This document shows positions 52,005 through 61,413 of a stretch of 64,000 nt of DNA, piece by piece (the stretch's first letter is position 1; every line of letters begins with the position of its first letter). Source of the DNA: Planococcus sp. ISL-110 (GTDB lineage: Bacteria; Bacillota; Bacilli; Bacillales_A; Planococcaceae); NCBI RefSeq assembly GCF_018613575.1, contig NZ_JAGGPX010000015.1, positions 175,316 to 239,315 on the forward strand, read 5' to 3'. Both the position numbers and the translations under genes were made by a program. The notes below the pieces were generated by a model. It was not told the origin of the DNA. It searched no databases and saw only the letters and a program-made list of their open reading frames with translations.

Positions 52005-52498
52005 GGTGTTTGCCCCCTCTCAAAATCAGGCTGTGTACCCTTTTCATGTTTCGCTTTTTTTATTACTTGAAGCAATTTGCAACTTGGAGCCGTCAATACT
52101 CGAATTAGGAGACATCAATAAGCACAATCACCCCCACCAGTAATTTGGACGGAGAGTTACAGCGAAGACAATAAGGCTGCCTGATAACTTTCTGCCTACT
52201 ATGCAACAAAAAAGCCCGTTTGATATAACATTAGACAGTCAATGACAAAAATCCTCTTTTTTAGACAAAAAAGAGGCAATTTAGATTTCTTTCCAGAAAG
52301 GTAAAAAGGAATCACCTCACATTTGAAAGAAAAAGAATTGAGTAAAGTGTTTGAACTTTTCTATTGCTTGTGAATGTAACTTGATTTCAATTATCACTCG
52401 TGTTGATTAGCTAATTTCTTCCAGCCAAAGTAAAAGAAAGATGCATCCTGTAAAATGTTAGTTACCACACAAACATTTCAGAAAAGGGGCATCTGGAC

Positions 52499-52795
52499 AT
52501 GTCCAAGAATAACAATCCAGACGAACAACGTAATCGCTTATCGATAGAAGAGAAGAAACGGAATCCAGCGGGCAATGTGAATGACTCGATCAATCAAACC
52601 GGGAGCGGCATGCCGAATACGAGTGGCATGAGTTTGAAAGAAGTCGGCGGCATTATTTTGTTGTTGGTGATTATTTTAATTGGATATATATATGTTGAAC
52701 TAAAGAAACCCACTTTTACCCATCGCTTCGGCCGCTCTGGGCAGGGCTCCCGCAAGAAGCCAGGCAAAGGACGTCTGTCTCCTTGCTTCGCCTAG
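52499..52795 (+). pseudogene. DUF6366-like small membrane protein disrupted by repeat element
   Basis: Residues 1-64 (MSKNNNPDEQRNRLSIEEK... then GGIILLLVIILIGYIYVE) resemble the DUF6366 family: charged N-terminus and one membrane helix. The last 30 or so residues are read from the inserted inverted-repeat element at 52688, so the C-terminus is foreign. Since the helix is complete the protein may still work. Confidence 0.55.
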
Positions 52796-52914
52796 CCCCT
52801 AGCCGCGCCATCGCTAAGATATCTCCCGATCTGGAGCAAAACAGCTGCGCTCGCCGCGCCAAGCGCAGCTGTTTTGCGGAATATCGATTATGAATATTCA
52901 TTAGTTTAACTTAT
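52688..52914. repeat. MITE-like inverted-repeat element, copy 2
   Basis: Left end ATATATGTTGAACTAA and right end TTAGTTTAACTTAT match copy 1 at 37713-37894, as does the inner AAAGAAAC...TTTTACCCA and CGCTTCGGCCGCT. It holds a strong internal hairpin (GCAAAACAGCTGCGCT with its inverse). Its right end supplies the stop codon of the leftward GGDEF-EAL gene. Confidence 0.75.
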
Positions 52915-55900
52915 CTAGATAGCTTCCTTTGCTTGTGCCATATTTGCTCCAGCTGCTTTGCTGGAAGGGGACGGCTGTAAAAGTACCCTTGTCCAACCAC
53001 ATCAAATTCTTTTAACGCATTTACTTGCTCTTCCAGTTCAATGCCCTCTACAACAACTTGGGCATTGAGGTTTTTTCCGACATCAATGATAGCTGTCAAA
53101 ATAAACAGATTTCGCCGATTACTGAGGACTTCATCAATGAGAGATTTATCGATTTTCAGCGTATCAATCTCGACGTTCTTAATCACATTCAAGGAGGAGT
53201 AGCCAGCTCCAAAATCATCAATTGCTATTTTCACACCCAGTTTCTTCAGTTCTTGTATGAGAAGCGAGGATTCTTCTATATCCATCATCACGCTTTCGGT
53301 AATTTCTATTTCCAAGTACCGAGGATCTACGTTCTCTTTTTCTAAGATTTGTTTCACTTTCCAGCCGAAAGCTCCATCTTGAAATTGTCTGGCTGAAACA
53401 TTCACCGATACCTTTACTTTTGAACGTCCTTCTTTTTCCCATTCCTTCATTTGGCGGCAAGCTTCTTTGATTACCCACTCGCCGATCGGCAAAATCAGTC
53501 CTGTCTCTTCCGCCAGGGGAATAAATTCTTCAGGAGAGACTAGGCCGGTCGGGGAATTCCAACGAATGAGTGCTTCAAATCCGACAAGGTTTCCTGTTCG
53601 CAGATCTACTTGGGGTTGGTAATAAAGTTGAAATTCATCTTGTTTTAGAGCGTTATGCAAAGCTTTCTCTAACTGCAGCTTTCTGGTCACTTGCTCATTT
53701 AAATCTTCTGTGAAGAATTGATAGTTATTTTTTCCTTTTGCCTTAGCAGAATACATAGCCAAATCAGCTTGTCGAATGAGCGTCTCTTCATCACTGATGC
53801 AAATCGGTTGTATACTGATGCCGATACTAAGCGTGATAACGATTTCCTGCCCCAACAGAAAGACCGGTTGCTTCATATCTTCTAGAATTTGCTCAGCGAG
53901 CTGGCGTACATCTTCTTCCGTTACATCCACAACCACGATGATAAATTCATCACCGCCAATTCGGGAAATGGCTGCATGCTTCATGAGAGAATCCTGGACT
54001 CGAGTCGAGACTTGTTTGAGGAAGAGGTCTCCTCCTTGATGTCCGAGCATATCATTGATGTCTTTGAAATTATCGAAGTCAACCAGAAGAATGGCAATCG
54101 TCTGTCGCTGTTCCTTGGCTCTTCGTACAACTTCCCGGAGATTCTGATAAAACCAATGACGATTGGGAAGACCTGTCAGCTGATCTGTAAAGGCTAACTC
54201 GTTTATCTTCTTTTGCGTTTGCTTTTTCTCGGTGACATCCCGGACAATAGCAAATATCCCATTGACTTCGCCTTTTTTTCTTTTCGGAACAGCACTGATA
54301 TCCACTTCAATGAACTCACCGTTTTTATTCCGGATCAATTGTTCGAAAGTAACGGGAATGCTGCCAAGCACCTGTGTGAAAAATGTATTCACTTTCTCCA
54401 GGTCCTGCGCAATAAATTCAGAGAAGGGCAGTGTCAGCAATTCCTCTTTGGAATAACCGGTTAGTTTTTCCGTCATGTTATTAGCATCTGTAAAAAATCC
54501 ATCCTGACCGATTTCAAAGACGGCGTCCAAATTATAATCAAAAAGAGATCGGTATTTTTCTTCATTCTCTTTCAACAAGCTCAAAGCTTCTTTTTCTTTT
54601 GAAATGTCTTTCGCAATTCCGTAAACTCCAATTATTTTCTCACCGACAATGATGGGTATATTTGTTATCTCTAAAGGAATTTTGACTCCATTTTTTCGAA
54701 TTCCGACGGTTTCGTAGTTTTGAGGCATGCCCTCTAAGGCTTTTTGAAACTTTTGATTGGTTATTTCTAAATGGTCAAGATCCACTACCACATGAAACGT
54801 CATCGTGTTCAATTCTTCCAACGAATATCCTAATATGCCTTCTAAAGACTGGTTGATATCCATCAGTTGCCCCGTGGCATCCATGGAATAGACCCCATCC
54901 GGATTGTGTTTGAAGAGGGAGCGATAACGCTGTTGATTTTCTTCCAGTTCTTTGCGGATTTTCTTTTTCTCCGTGATGTCCCGCAGCATAAGTTGAATGG
55001 CTTTTTTTCCTTCAAATTCAATGCCGACTCCTGTGATTTCGACGTCAATGACGGACCCAGCTGAAGTGAGTATTTGTTGTTCCATCGGTGGAACTTTAAA
55101 TCCTATTTTCATGTCTTGAATACGTTCTTTCACACTATCTTCGAAGGCAGGATGAACATAATCGATAATTGACTTCCCTAGTAGATCATTTTTATTCGTT
55201 TCACCCATCATGTTTAAGCAGGCTTCATTTACAAATACAACTTTGTTTTCACTATGGACAACAATTGGTTCAGGCGAAAGTTCCACTAAACGGCGAAACC
55301 GTTCTTCACTTTCTCTCATCTTGTTCCTAAGACTTCTTTCAATCGTGAGCGTTTTTGAATTAAGAAAAGCCAAATAGATTACGATGCTCAGGATTCCAAA
55401 GATGATGGCGGAAACAATAATGGCCAAGGTAAAAGGCTGAATACCGGAAACTGCCTCGGAATGCGAGTGTTCTACATGAAAAGCACCTTTCATGCCAAGA
55501 TAGTGCATGGATGAAATGGCTAAGCCTAAAATCGTTGCACTGGCCATTTTCCTGCCCACAGAAACTGTTCTTTCTTTTACTTCGAAGAAAATTTTCAGTG
55601 CGACGATAGAAGAGCCTATGGCAATGACAATAGACAGGAACACGTAATACAAGTCGAATTGAAGAGGCGTTGGTTCGATGATCGCAAGCATCCCGATATA
55701 GTGCATGAACACAATGCCCGTCCCTATTGTCACGCCACTAAGGAGCACTTTGAGTTTCGTTACAGAGTTAAGGTAAAGAATATAAAAAGAAGAAAAAGAG
55801 GCAAGAATTGCGGCGAATAAAGAGGCAAAAAGCAAGAGAGGATCATACATCAAAGGAGAGTTGAGATGAAAAGCCATCATGCCAATAAAGTGCATGGAGA

Positions 55901-56066
55901 AAATCCCCATCCCCATTACCACTGACCCGAAAAATACCCAGTAAATTTGATTTTTTCTCTGTTGATCCGACATTCTTTCAATTAAAATCAAAGCGATATA
56001 TGAGGAAAGAATTCCGGTACCTATAGAAAGAAGTACCAGCAAAGGACTAGCGGACTCAATTGGCAT
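52911..56066 (-). CDS. MHYT-PAS-PAS-PAS-GGDEF-EAL cyclic di-GMP protein
   Basis: This 1051-residue protein has seven membrane helices with three MHYT motifs (MHFIGMMAFH, MHYIGMLAII, MHYLGMKGAFH), thought to bind copper or sense gas. Three PAS domains (about 260-620), a GGDEF domain with RIGGDEFIIV and an EAL domain with GFEALIRW and IDDFGAGYSSL follow. Both catalytic signatures are intact, so it may make or break c-di-GMP. The ATG follows AGAGAGGTCG. Its last residues run into the repeat element. Confidence 0.93.
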   Translation of the reverse strand: MPIESASPLLVLLSIGTGILSSYIALILIERMSDQQRKNQIYWVFFGSVVMGMGIFSMHFIGMMAFHLNSPLMYDPLLLFASLFAAILASFSSFYILYLNSVTKLKVLLSGVTIGTGIVFMHYIGMLAIIEPTPLQFDLYYVFLSIVIAIGSSIVALKIFFEVKERTVSVGRKMASATILGLAISSMHYLGMKGAFHVEHSHSEAVSGIQPFTLAIIVSAIIFGILSIVIYLAFLNSKTLTIERSLRNKMRESEERFRRLVELSPEPIVVHSENKVVFVNEACLNMMGETNKNDLLGKSIIDYVHPAFEDSVKERIQDMKIGFKVPPMEQQILTSAGSVIDVEITGVGIEFEGKKAIQLMLRDITEKKKIRKELEENQQRYRSLFKHNPDGVYSMDATGQLMDINQSLEGILGYSLEELNTMTFHVVVDLDHLEITNQKFQKALEGMPQNYETVGIRKNGVKIPLEITNIPIIVGEKIIGVYGIAKDISKEKEALSLLKENEEKYRSLFDYNLDAVFEIGQDGFFTDANNMTEKLTGYSKEELLTLPFSEFIAQDLEKVNTFFTQVLGSIPVTFEQLIRNKNGEFIEVDISAVPKRKKGEVNGIFAIVRDVTEKKQTQKKINELAFTDQLTGLPNRHWFYQNLREVVRRAKEQRQTIAILLVDFDNFKDINDMLGHQGGDLFLKQVSTRVQDSLMKHAAISRIGGDEFIIVVVDVTEEDVRQLAEQILEDMKQPVFLLGQEIVITLSIGISIQPICISDEETLIRQADLAMYSAKAKGKNNYQFFTEDLNEQVTRKLQLEKALHNALKQDEFQLYYQPQVDLRTGNLVGFEALIRWNSPTGLVSPEEFIPLAEETGLILPIGEWVIKEACRQMKEWEKEGRSKVKVSVNVSARQFQDGAFGWKVKQILEKENVDPRYLEIEITESVMMDIEESSLLIQELKKLGVKIAIDDFGAGYSSLNVIKNVEIDTLKIDKSLIDEVLSNRRNLFILTAIIDVGKNLNAQVVVEGIELEEQVNALKEFDVVGQGYFYSRPLPAKQLEQIWHKQRKLSR

Positions 56067-56372
56067 GACTTTCGACCTCTCTTTAAACTATATTTGTAAG
56101 GGCTATTATAACTTACTATATTTATAAAAAAATAATGTCTAAATACCCATTTATACAAAAGGACAGAAGCAGAGAGGAGAGCGTAAAATATCTTGTGTAA
56201 ATGAAATAGAAGAGAATTCTGATCAGTTACACAGTTTACATATTCAGAAATTATTGGAAGAGAAGAAGCTCAAACATGAGCTTCTTTTTTTTCTGGATAA
56301 ATGCAATTCTACGAGCGCTCATTCAATAGATTGTGATTCTATTCTGTAACGCTTTCACCAAAGGAGAGAGTG

Positions 56373-56425
56373 TTGACAAATATTCCATAGTATTTTAATC
56401 TATATACTAATATTCAAACGAATGT
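56373..56425 (+). promoter_or_regulatory. promoter and CadC-type operator of the P1B ATPase
   Basis: TTGACA (56373-56378), 17 bases, then TAATCT (56396-56401) make a good promoter. ATATTCAAACGAATGT (56410-56425) follows at the start site and matches, at 13 of 16 positions, the palindrome before the cadC-like gene. Confidence 0.7.
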
Positions 56426-56580
56426 TAGAGCGTTATTTGGAAATGGAAAGAGAATTAGAACTAAGTGATGCTGTAGTAAAAGCTTCCATCTCTACCGATA
56501 GTTAGAAAGTGAAGGCCTTATCATTTCGTATGAGTACCAAGTTTCTCTTTCGACGAGAAACAGCAGATAGGAGAGATGAA

Positions 56581-59055
56581 ATGAAAGTTGCAGAAAAACA
56601 AGCAGAGACAAGCTGCTGTAAAGACACTTCTTGTACAAGCTCAAAACAACCGGTGGAAATTTTGGAGAAAGCCACTCCTTGTTGTGAAACTAATAAGGAA
56701 AGTTCCAGTGACCCGACACCTAATCCTGAAGAACAAAATCCGGCTAGACAAACAATCGAATCATTCACGTATCAGGTGCAAGGAATGGATTGCCCTTCTT
56801 GTGCGGCAACCATTGAGAAGAGCCTCAGCACTTTAAAAGGGATTGAAACGGTGAATGTGAATTACAGTGCCGGAAAAATGACAGTGGGGGTAAGCGATGC
56901 TGCAATGGCCGATCAAATTCCAAGGCAAGTGAAAAAATTAGGTTTTGAAACAAATGCAGTGGAAACGAAAAAAAATGGACAGGTTTATCGAGTAGACGGG
57001 ATGGACTGCGGTGCTTGTGCAGCAACCATTGAAAAGCATCTTTCAAAAAACCCTTCGGTTCAGAATGTGAAGGTGAATTTCTCTACGGGAAAAATGCAGA
57101 TCCTTCACACTGCACAAGACAAAGAAATCATTCAAGAAGTAGCAAGAGCCGGTTTCCAGGCCTCGCTGGTGACAAAGGAACGAAAAATCGAAGAAAAGAA
57201 TAAAATTAGAGTTAGCACGGCAACCCTTTCAGGCGTACTTTTAGCTTTCGGTTTCTTTGGTTCACTTGCAGGCCTTTCTGAAACATTGGTAACGGTTTTA
57301 TATGCTTTGGCCATTGTCATTGGGGGATACAAGCCCGCCAGAAGCGCTTTTTATGCTGTGAAAAGCAAATCTCTGGACATGAATGTCTTGATGGTTTCCG
57401 CAGCTATCGGAGCTGCCTTGATTGGTGAATGGTTCGAGGGCGCAACGGTTGTTTGGCTATTTGCCTTAGGGAATGCGCTACAAAATCGTTCGATTGAACG
57501 GACAAGAGAATCCATTCGGAGTTTGATCAATCTCGCTCCTTCTGAAGCGTTAGTAAAAGTAGGAAATCAACTGATTTCCAAACCGGTAGAAGAAGTGGCC
57601 GTGGGTGATACCATCGTGATCAAGCCGGGTGAAAAGATTCCGCTGGACGGAGAGGTCTTTTCGGGTGCTTCAAGTGTCAACCAAGCGCCCATTACAGGGG
57701 AATCGATGCCGGTCGATAAAGAAAATGGCGATCCCGTATATGCCGGAACGATCAATGAAAGTGGTTCCTTAGAAGTTCGGGTAACAAAACTGGTAGAAGA
57801 TACGACCATTGCAAAAATCATTCACCTCGTGGAGGAAGCGCAAGAACAGAAGGCGCCAACTCAAGCATTTGTAGATCGTTTTGCACGAGTTTATACACCG
57901 ATTGTTTTTGTGCTTGCTTTGCTGGTCATGGTGTTGCCTCCTCTAACCGGTTTCGGGACGTGGGAAGAGTGGGTTTACAAAGGACTCGCTTTGTTGGTGG
58001 TAGCTTGTCCTTGTGCGCTTGTCATTTCGACTCCGGTGGCCATTGTATCGGCCATCGGGAATGCAGCTAAAAATGGGGTTTTGATCAAAGGAGGAACGTT
58101 CCTTGAGAAAGCAGGGGCGATAAATGCAATTGCCTTTGATAAGACCGGAACGTTAACAGAAGGTAAACCAAAAGTTTCGGAAATAGTCGCAGTAAAAGGA
58201 ACGGAAGATGAACTGATCAGCATTGCACGAACCATTGAAGAACGCTCAATTCATCCGATTGCCAAAGCCATTATTTCGTATGCCGATGAACAACAGATTT
58301 CCGTGAAAACCGGAAATTCGTTCAAAGCAATCCCTGGTAAAGGAGCACAGGCGACCATTAATGGGGTTGAATATTTCGCTGGCAATCCCAAGTTGTACCA
58401 GGAAATGAACGTCTCTCTGTCGTCTGTAGCGGATCGCATTCAGATCTTGCAAAATGAAGGACACACATTAATTGTAGTGGGAACCCGTACAGAAATTTTA
58501 GGGGTAATCGGAGTCGCTGATACGATTCGAAGCATCACGGTTACAGCCATCCAAAAGCTTAAAGATGTTGGTATGGAAGAAATGGTCATGCTGACAGGGG
58601 ATAACAAAGGAACCGCGAAAAAAATTGCGACCCAAACCGGTGTGGATCGGTACTTTGCTGAACTGCTGCCTGAAGATAAAGTGACGGCAGTTAAAAAACT
58701 GCAGCAAGAGGGAAGAAAAGTAGCAATGGTTGGGGACGGGATTAATGACGCTCCCGCACTGGCGACGGCAGACCTTGGAATCGCCATGGGCGGGGCCGGA
58801 ACAGATACGGCAATGGAGACGGCCGATATTGTCTTAATGGCCGATAATTTGGAGAAACTTCCTCACACCATTAAATTAAGCAGAAAAGCCTTAACAATCA
58901 TCAAGCAGAACGTCTGGTTTTCTCTCTTGACGAAAGTGGTGGCTTTGCTCCTAATTTTTCCAGGGCTTTTAACTTTATGGATGGCTGTTTTGGCCGATAC
59001 GGGCGCTGCCCTGTTGGTTATACTCAATAGCATGAGATTACTTAGACAAAAGTAG
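56581..59055 (+). CDS. cadA: Cd/Zn-type P1B heavy-metal ATPase
   Basis: This 824-residue pump has a Cys-rich N-terminus and two HMA domains (GMDCPSC at 68-74 and GMDCGAC at 140-146). The TGES phosphatase loop, the membrane CPC (C476-P-C478), DKTGT (D520) and GDGINDAP are present. GMDC HMA sites and a CadC-type regulator favour Cd2+/Zn2+/Pb2+ over copper. Tandem HMA domains are more common in copper pumps, so specificity is not certain. The start at 56581 follows AGGAGAG. Confidence 0.9.
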   Translation: MKVAEKQAETSCCKDTSCTSSKQPVEILEKATPCCETNKESSSDPTPNPEEQNPARQTIESFTYQVQGMDCPSCAATIEKSLSTLKGIETVNVNYSAGKMTVGVSDAAMADQIPRQVKKLGFETNAVETKKNGQVYRVDGMDCGACAATIEKHLSKNPSVQNVKVNFSTGKMQILHTAQDKEIIQEVARAGFQASLVTKERKIEEKNKIRVSTATLSGVLLAFGFFGSLAGLSETLVTVLYALAIVIGGYKPARSAFYAVKSKSLDMNVLMVSAAIGAALIGEWFEGATVVWLFALGNALQNRSIERTRESIRSLINLAPSEALVKVGNQLISKPVEEVAVGDTIVIKPGEKIPLDGEVFSGASSVNQAPITGESMPVDKENGDPVYAGTINESGSLEVRVTKLVEDTTIAKIIHLVEEAQEQKAPTQAFVDRFARVYTPIVFVLALLVMVLPPLTGFGTWEEWVYKGLALLVVACPCALVISTPVAIVSAIGNAAKNGVLIKGGTFLEKAGAINAIAFDKTGTLTEGKPKVSEIVAVKGTEDELISIARTIEERSIHPIAKAIISYADEQQISVKTGNSFKAIPGKGAQATINGVEYFAGNPKLYQEMNVSLSSVADRIQILQNEGHTLIVVGTRTEILGVIGVADTIRSITVTAIQKLKDVGMEEMVMLTGDNKGTAKKIATQTGVDRYFAELLPEDKVTAVKKLQQEGRKVAMVGDGINDAPALATADLGIAMGGAGTDTAMETADIVLMADNLEKLPHTIKLSRKALTIIKQNVWFSLLTKVVALLLIFPGLLTLWMAVLADTGAALLVILNSMRLLRQK

Positions 59056-59167
59056 CTGCAGAACCTCTTTTGCCAGAGCACCGCATTTAACTATTTGTTA
59101 AAAGAAATTAGGATAGGCGGAAAAGGAGTCCCGTCTTAGCTGCTATTGTAAATGCACCTGTAAAAAT

Positions 59168-59214
59168 AAACAGCAAAAAGCCTTTTCTTAAATCGAAAAG
59201 GCTTTTTGCTGTTT
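59168..59214. terminator. bidirectional terminator between cadA and cadC
   Basis: AAACAGCAAAAAGCCTTTTC pairs with GAAAAGGCTTTTTGCTGTTT. Confidence 0.92.
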
Positions 59215-59245
59215 GAAGGAGATTTTACAAAATAAGAATCCTTTT

Positions 59246-59617
59246 TTACCGGACCTCAATGTTAGGTTCTGCTGCTAATTGCACCAATTTACGGATATGA
59301 TTATCTGGCAAGGAGTAAAATACCAGTTTCCCTCTTTTTTCATACTTTGCTAGTCCCATATTCCGTAAATACCGCAGGTGATGAGAAGCAGTGGCTGTCG
59401 TGGTGTTTAAGATGTTCGCAACATCACAGACACACAGTTCTTCTTCTAACGTTAAAGCATAAGCGACCTTTAGGCGGGTGGCATCGGACAGGGCTTTGAA
59501 AATCAATTCTACTCCATCCATATTTTCAAGTTTAGGCTGTATTCTCTTGACGACTTCTTCGTCATAACAAAATGTTTGGCACGTATCCATCTTCTTAGGG
59601 GATTCAGCTTCAATCAT
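59246..59617 (-). CDS. cadC: ArsR/SmtB-family metal-responsive repressor (CadC type)
   Basis: This 123-residue winged-helix repressor has the alpha3 metal-site sequence ELCVCDVANIL and N-terminal cysteines (DTCQTFC), the CadC pattern for Cd/Pb/Zn sensing. The recognition helix is TTTATASHHLRYL. Metal binding releases it from the operator. The start at 59617 follows AGAGGTGAG. It is convergent with cadA and shares an operator with it. Confidence 0.92.
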   Translation of the reverse strand: MIEAESPKKMDTCQTFCYDEEVVKRIQPKLENMDGVELIFKALSDATRLKVAYALTLEEELCVCDVANILNTTTATASHHLRYLRNMGLAKYEKRGKLVFYSLPDNHIRKLVQLAAEPNIEVR

Positions 59618-59653
59618 ATTCTCACCTCTTTCCCGAATTTGCTGGTTATGCTC

Positions 59654-59703
59654 AGTGTAGGGAGAATTCAAAAAGTTGTCAATTCTAATATTCAAATGAA
59701 TAT
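59654..59703 (-). promoter_or_regulatory. cadC promoter and operator
   Basis: On the minus strand TTGACA (59682-59677), 17 bases and TACACT (59659-59654) form the promoter. A perfect 16-bp palindrome ATATTCAAATGAATAT lies at 59688-59703, just upstream of the -35 box. Confidence 0.75.
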
Positions 59704-59786
59704 ATTAATGCTGGGGGTTGATAGTTAAAATAAAGTGGTCATTCATTTACTTTTACAATAAAACCAATACAAAAAAGAGGGTTCTT

Positions 59787-60098
59787 ATGAATAATAAAAC
59801 AACAAATCAGGAATGAAGTTTGTGGTTCTTCTGACAACTTTAGCCGTAGTGATGTTGGCCGCAATCGTGATTTTGACGAACCAACAGGAAACAGCGACAG
59901 TGGAAACAGCACAAATCGACATCAGTGGACAGCCGATCCTAGGAGAAGAAGAGGCCCTGGTAACGGTCATCGAATTTGGGGACTTCAAATGTCCGTCTTG
60001 TAAGGCGTGAGGAGAAACGGTTTATCCGCAATTAGTTGAAGACTGCGTCGATACAGGAGATGTGAAGTTTTCCTGTATTAACGTTCTTTTCTTTGGAT
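59787..60098 (+). pseudogene. BdbD/DsbA-like thiol oxidoreductase, dead
   Basis: The start MNNKTTNQE is separated by a frameshift from the membrane anchor [20 protein letters not shown]. The DsbA region [12 protein letters not shown] then meets TGA where tryptophan is expected, and continues as GETVYPQLVED until it fades near 60098. The active-site CxxC is visible but cannot be part of a whole protein. Confidence 0.8.
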
Positions 60099-60205
60099 TA
60101 TGTGAAGGCAGAGAAGACGATAAACATTTACTCACGCAACTAATGCTAATTGTAGGAAAATCTATTGGATACTCAGATATTTTAAAAGTAAGCGGTTTCT
60201 TAAAA

Positions 60206-60239
60206 AAGACTCACTCTTTAATTCCTAAGAGTGAGTCTT
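60206..60239. terminator. terminator of the methyltransferase gene
   Basis: AAGACTCACTCT pairs with AGAGTGAGTCTT; on the minus strand a T run follows. Confidence 0.85.
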
Positions 60240-60246
60240 CATATGC

Positions 60247-61305
60247 TTATGCTTTTATTCGGTAGGTAAGATTATGATCCTTTAAGGTTTTATCTTTTCC
60301 GAATAAGAAGTGCTTCTCCATATCTGGTGAATATTTCGAGTTGATTGTTTGGATTCCTGTTGCTTCTGCTACTGCCCTTAACATAGCAGGTGATGCTCCG
60401 CAACAAAGACCAATATAATTAATACCAATACTTTGGGCTTCTTTCGCCCATTCTGCTAATTCATATCGATTATGATAAAGAGGATCTAACGATGTCGGGA
60501 AAGTTGTTTGAGTTGGCAGGGTACAACTGCATCCGCCATCAGGTAAGTTAAAGAATGTTGGGTGTTCTTCTGACGTTCGATATGGGATTGGCAATCCCCC
60601 AACAAAACCTTCTACCTTTTGTCTGATTTTCTGAAGATGTGGCTGCATTGTAGCCGGACCGCGGAAACAGTTCATTCCAACAACTAACGCACCTTTTTCT
60701 GAAAGAATTCTACAAGATTCTTCTACCGTGTAACCGTCACGTAATATATTCTCACCCATCAACCCTAATGTAACAACTGCTGGCAAGCCTTGTTTTTGAA
60801 TTTCTTCTAACGCAATAATAGCCTCTTCGTGGTAATAAAAAGTTTCAGCATTGATGAAATCTACGCCTTCTTCTTTTCCCCACTTGACCATCTCTGCAAA
60901 AATACTTCTTACTCTTTTCTTGGATTCTATATCTTCGGGGTCAAAAATATTCGTATTTGAGATGTTTCCTGCAACTAACGCTTCTTCGATCGGATGTTCT
61001 GCTGCTACTTCTTTCGCCAAACGGATCGCACTTCGATTTAAAGGCTCAAGTAAATGTTCTTTGCCGATGATTCTCATTTTTTCACGGTGGCCATTATAGG
61101 TGAATGCTAACACCACGTCTGAGCCAGCGTTCATGTAGTCCCGGTATACTTGCTTTAAAGCCTGCGGATTATCCAAAGCGACCTCTGGCACGAAAGACCC
61201 TGCCTGTAAATAGCCTCTGCGTTCTAGTTCAAACAAATACCCTTCTCCTACAATGACCGTGCCTTCATTTAATCGTTGTTCCAAACTTCTTTTCTTCGCT
61301 ACCAT
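60247..61305 (-). CDS. betaine-homocysteine/homocysteine S-methyltransferase-like protein
   Basis: This 352-residue TIM barrel has the zinc ligands of the family: GMNC near residue 215 and GLCCG near 300. The BHMT-like opening is GTVIVGEGYLFELERRGYL. It transfers a methyl group to homocysteine to make methionine; glycine betaine is the likely donor since two betaine importers are encoded nearby, but S-methylmethionine is possible. A LysR gene lies upstream on the same strand and may regulate it. Confidence 0.8.
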   Translation of the reverse strand: MVAKKRSLEQRLNEGTVIVGEGYLFELERRGYLQAGSFVPEVALDNPQALKQVYRDYMNAGSDVVLAFTYNGHREKMRIIGKEHLLEPLNRSAIRLAKEVAAEHPIEEALVAGNISNTNIFDPEDIESKKRVRSIFAEMVKWGKEEGVDFINAETFYYHEEAIIALEEIQKQGLPAVVTLGLMGENILRDGYTVEESCRILSEKGALVVGMNCFRGPATMQPHLQKIRQKVEGFVGGLPIPYRTSEEHPTFFNLPDGGCSCTLPTQTTFPTSLDPLYHNRYELAEWAKEAQSIGINYIGLCCGASPAMLRAVAEATGIQTINSKYSPDMEKHFLFGKDKTLKDHNLTYRIKA

Positions 61306-61413
61306 CTAACCCGCTCCCTTTTCTTTTAAGTAAGGCTAGTGTAGCATCAGAGCGCTTATATAGCGTAACTCCTAAATTCTATCGTTCGGCATAGTTTTAA
61401 ACTATAGACAAAT

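Noticed and set aside
61306..61413. SAM or T-box riboswitch before the BHMT-like gene.
   Set aside because: The 108-base gap shows no SAM-box or T-box consensus and is too short for either.
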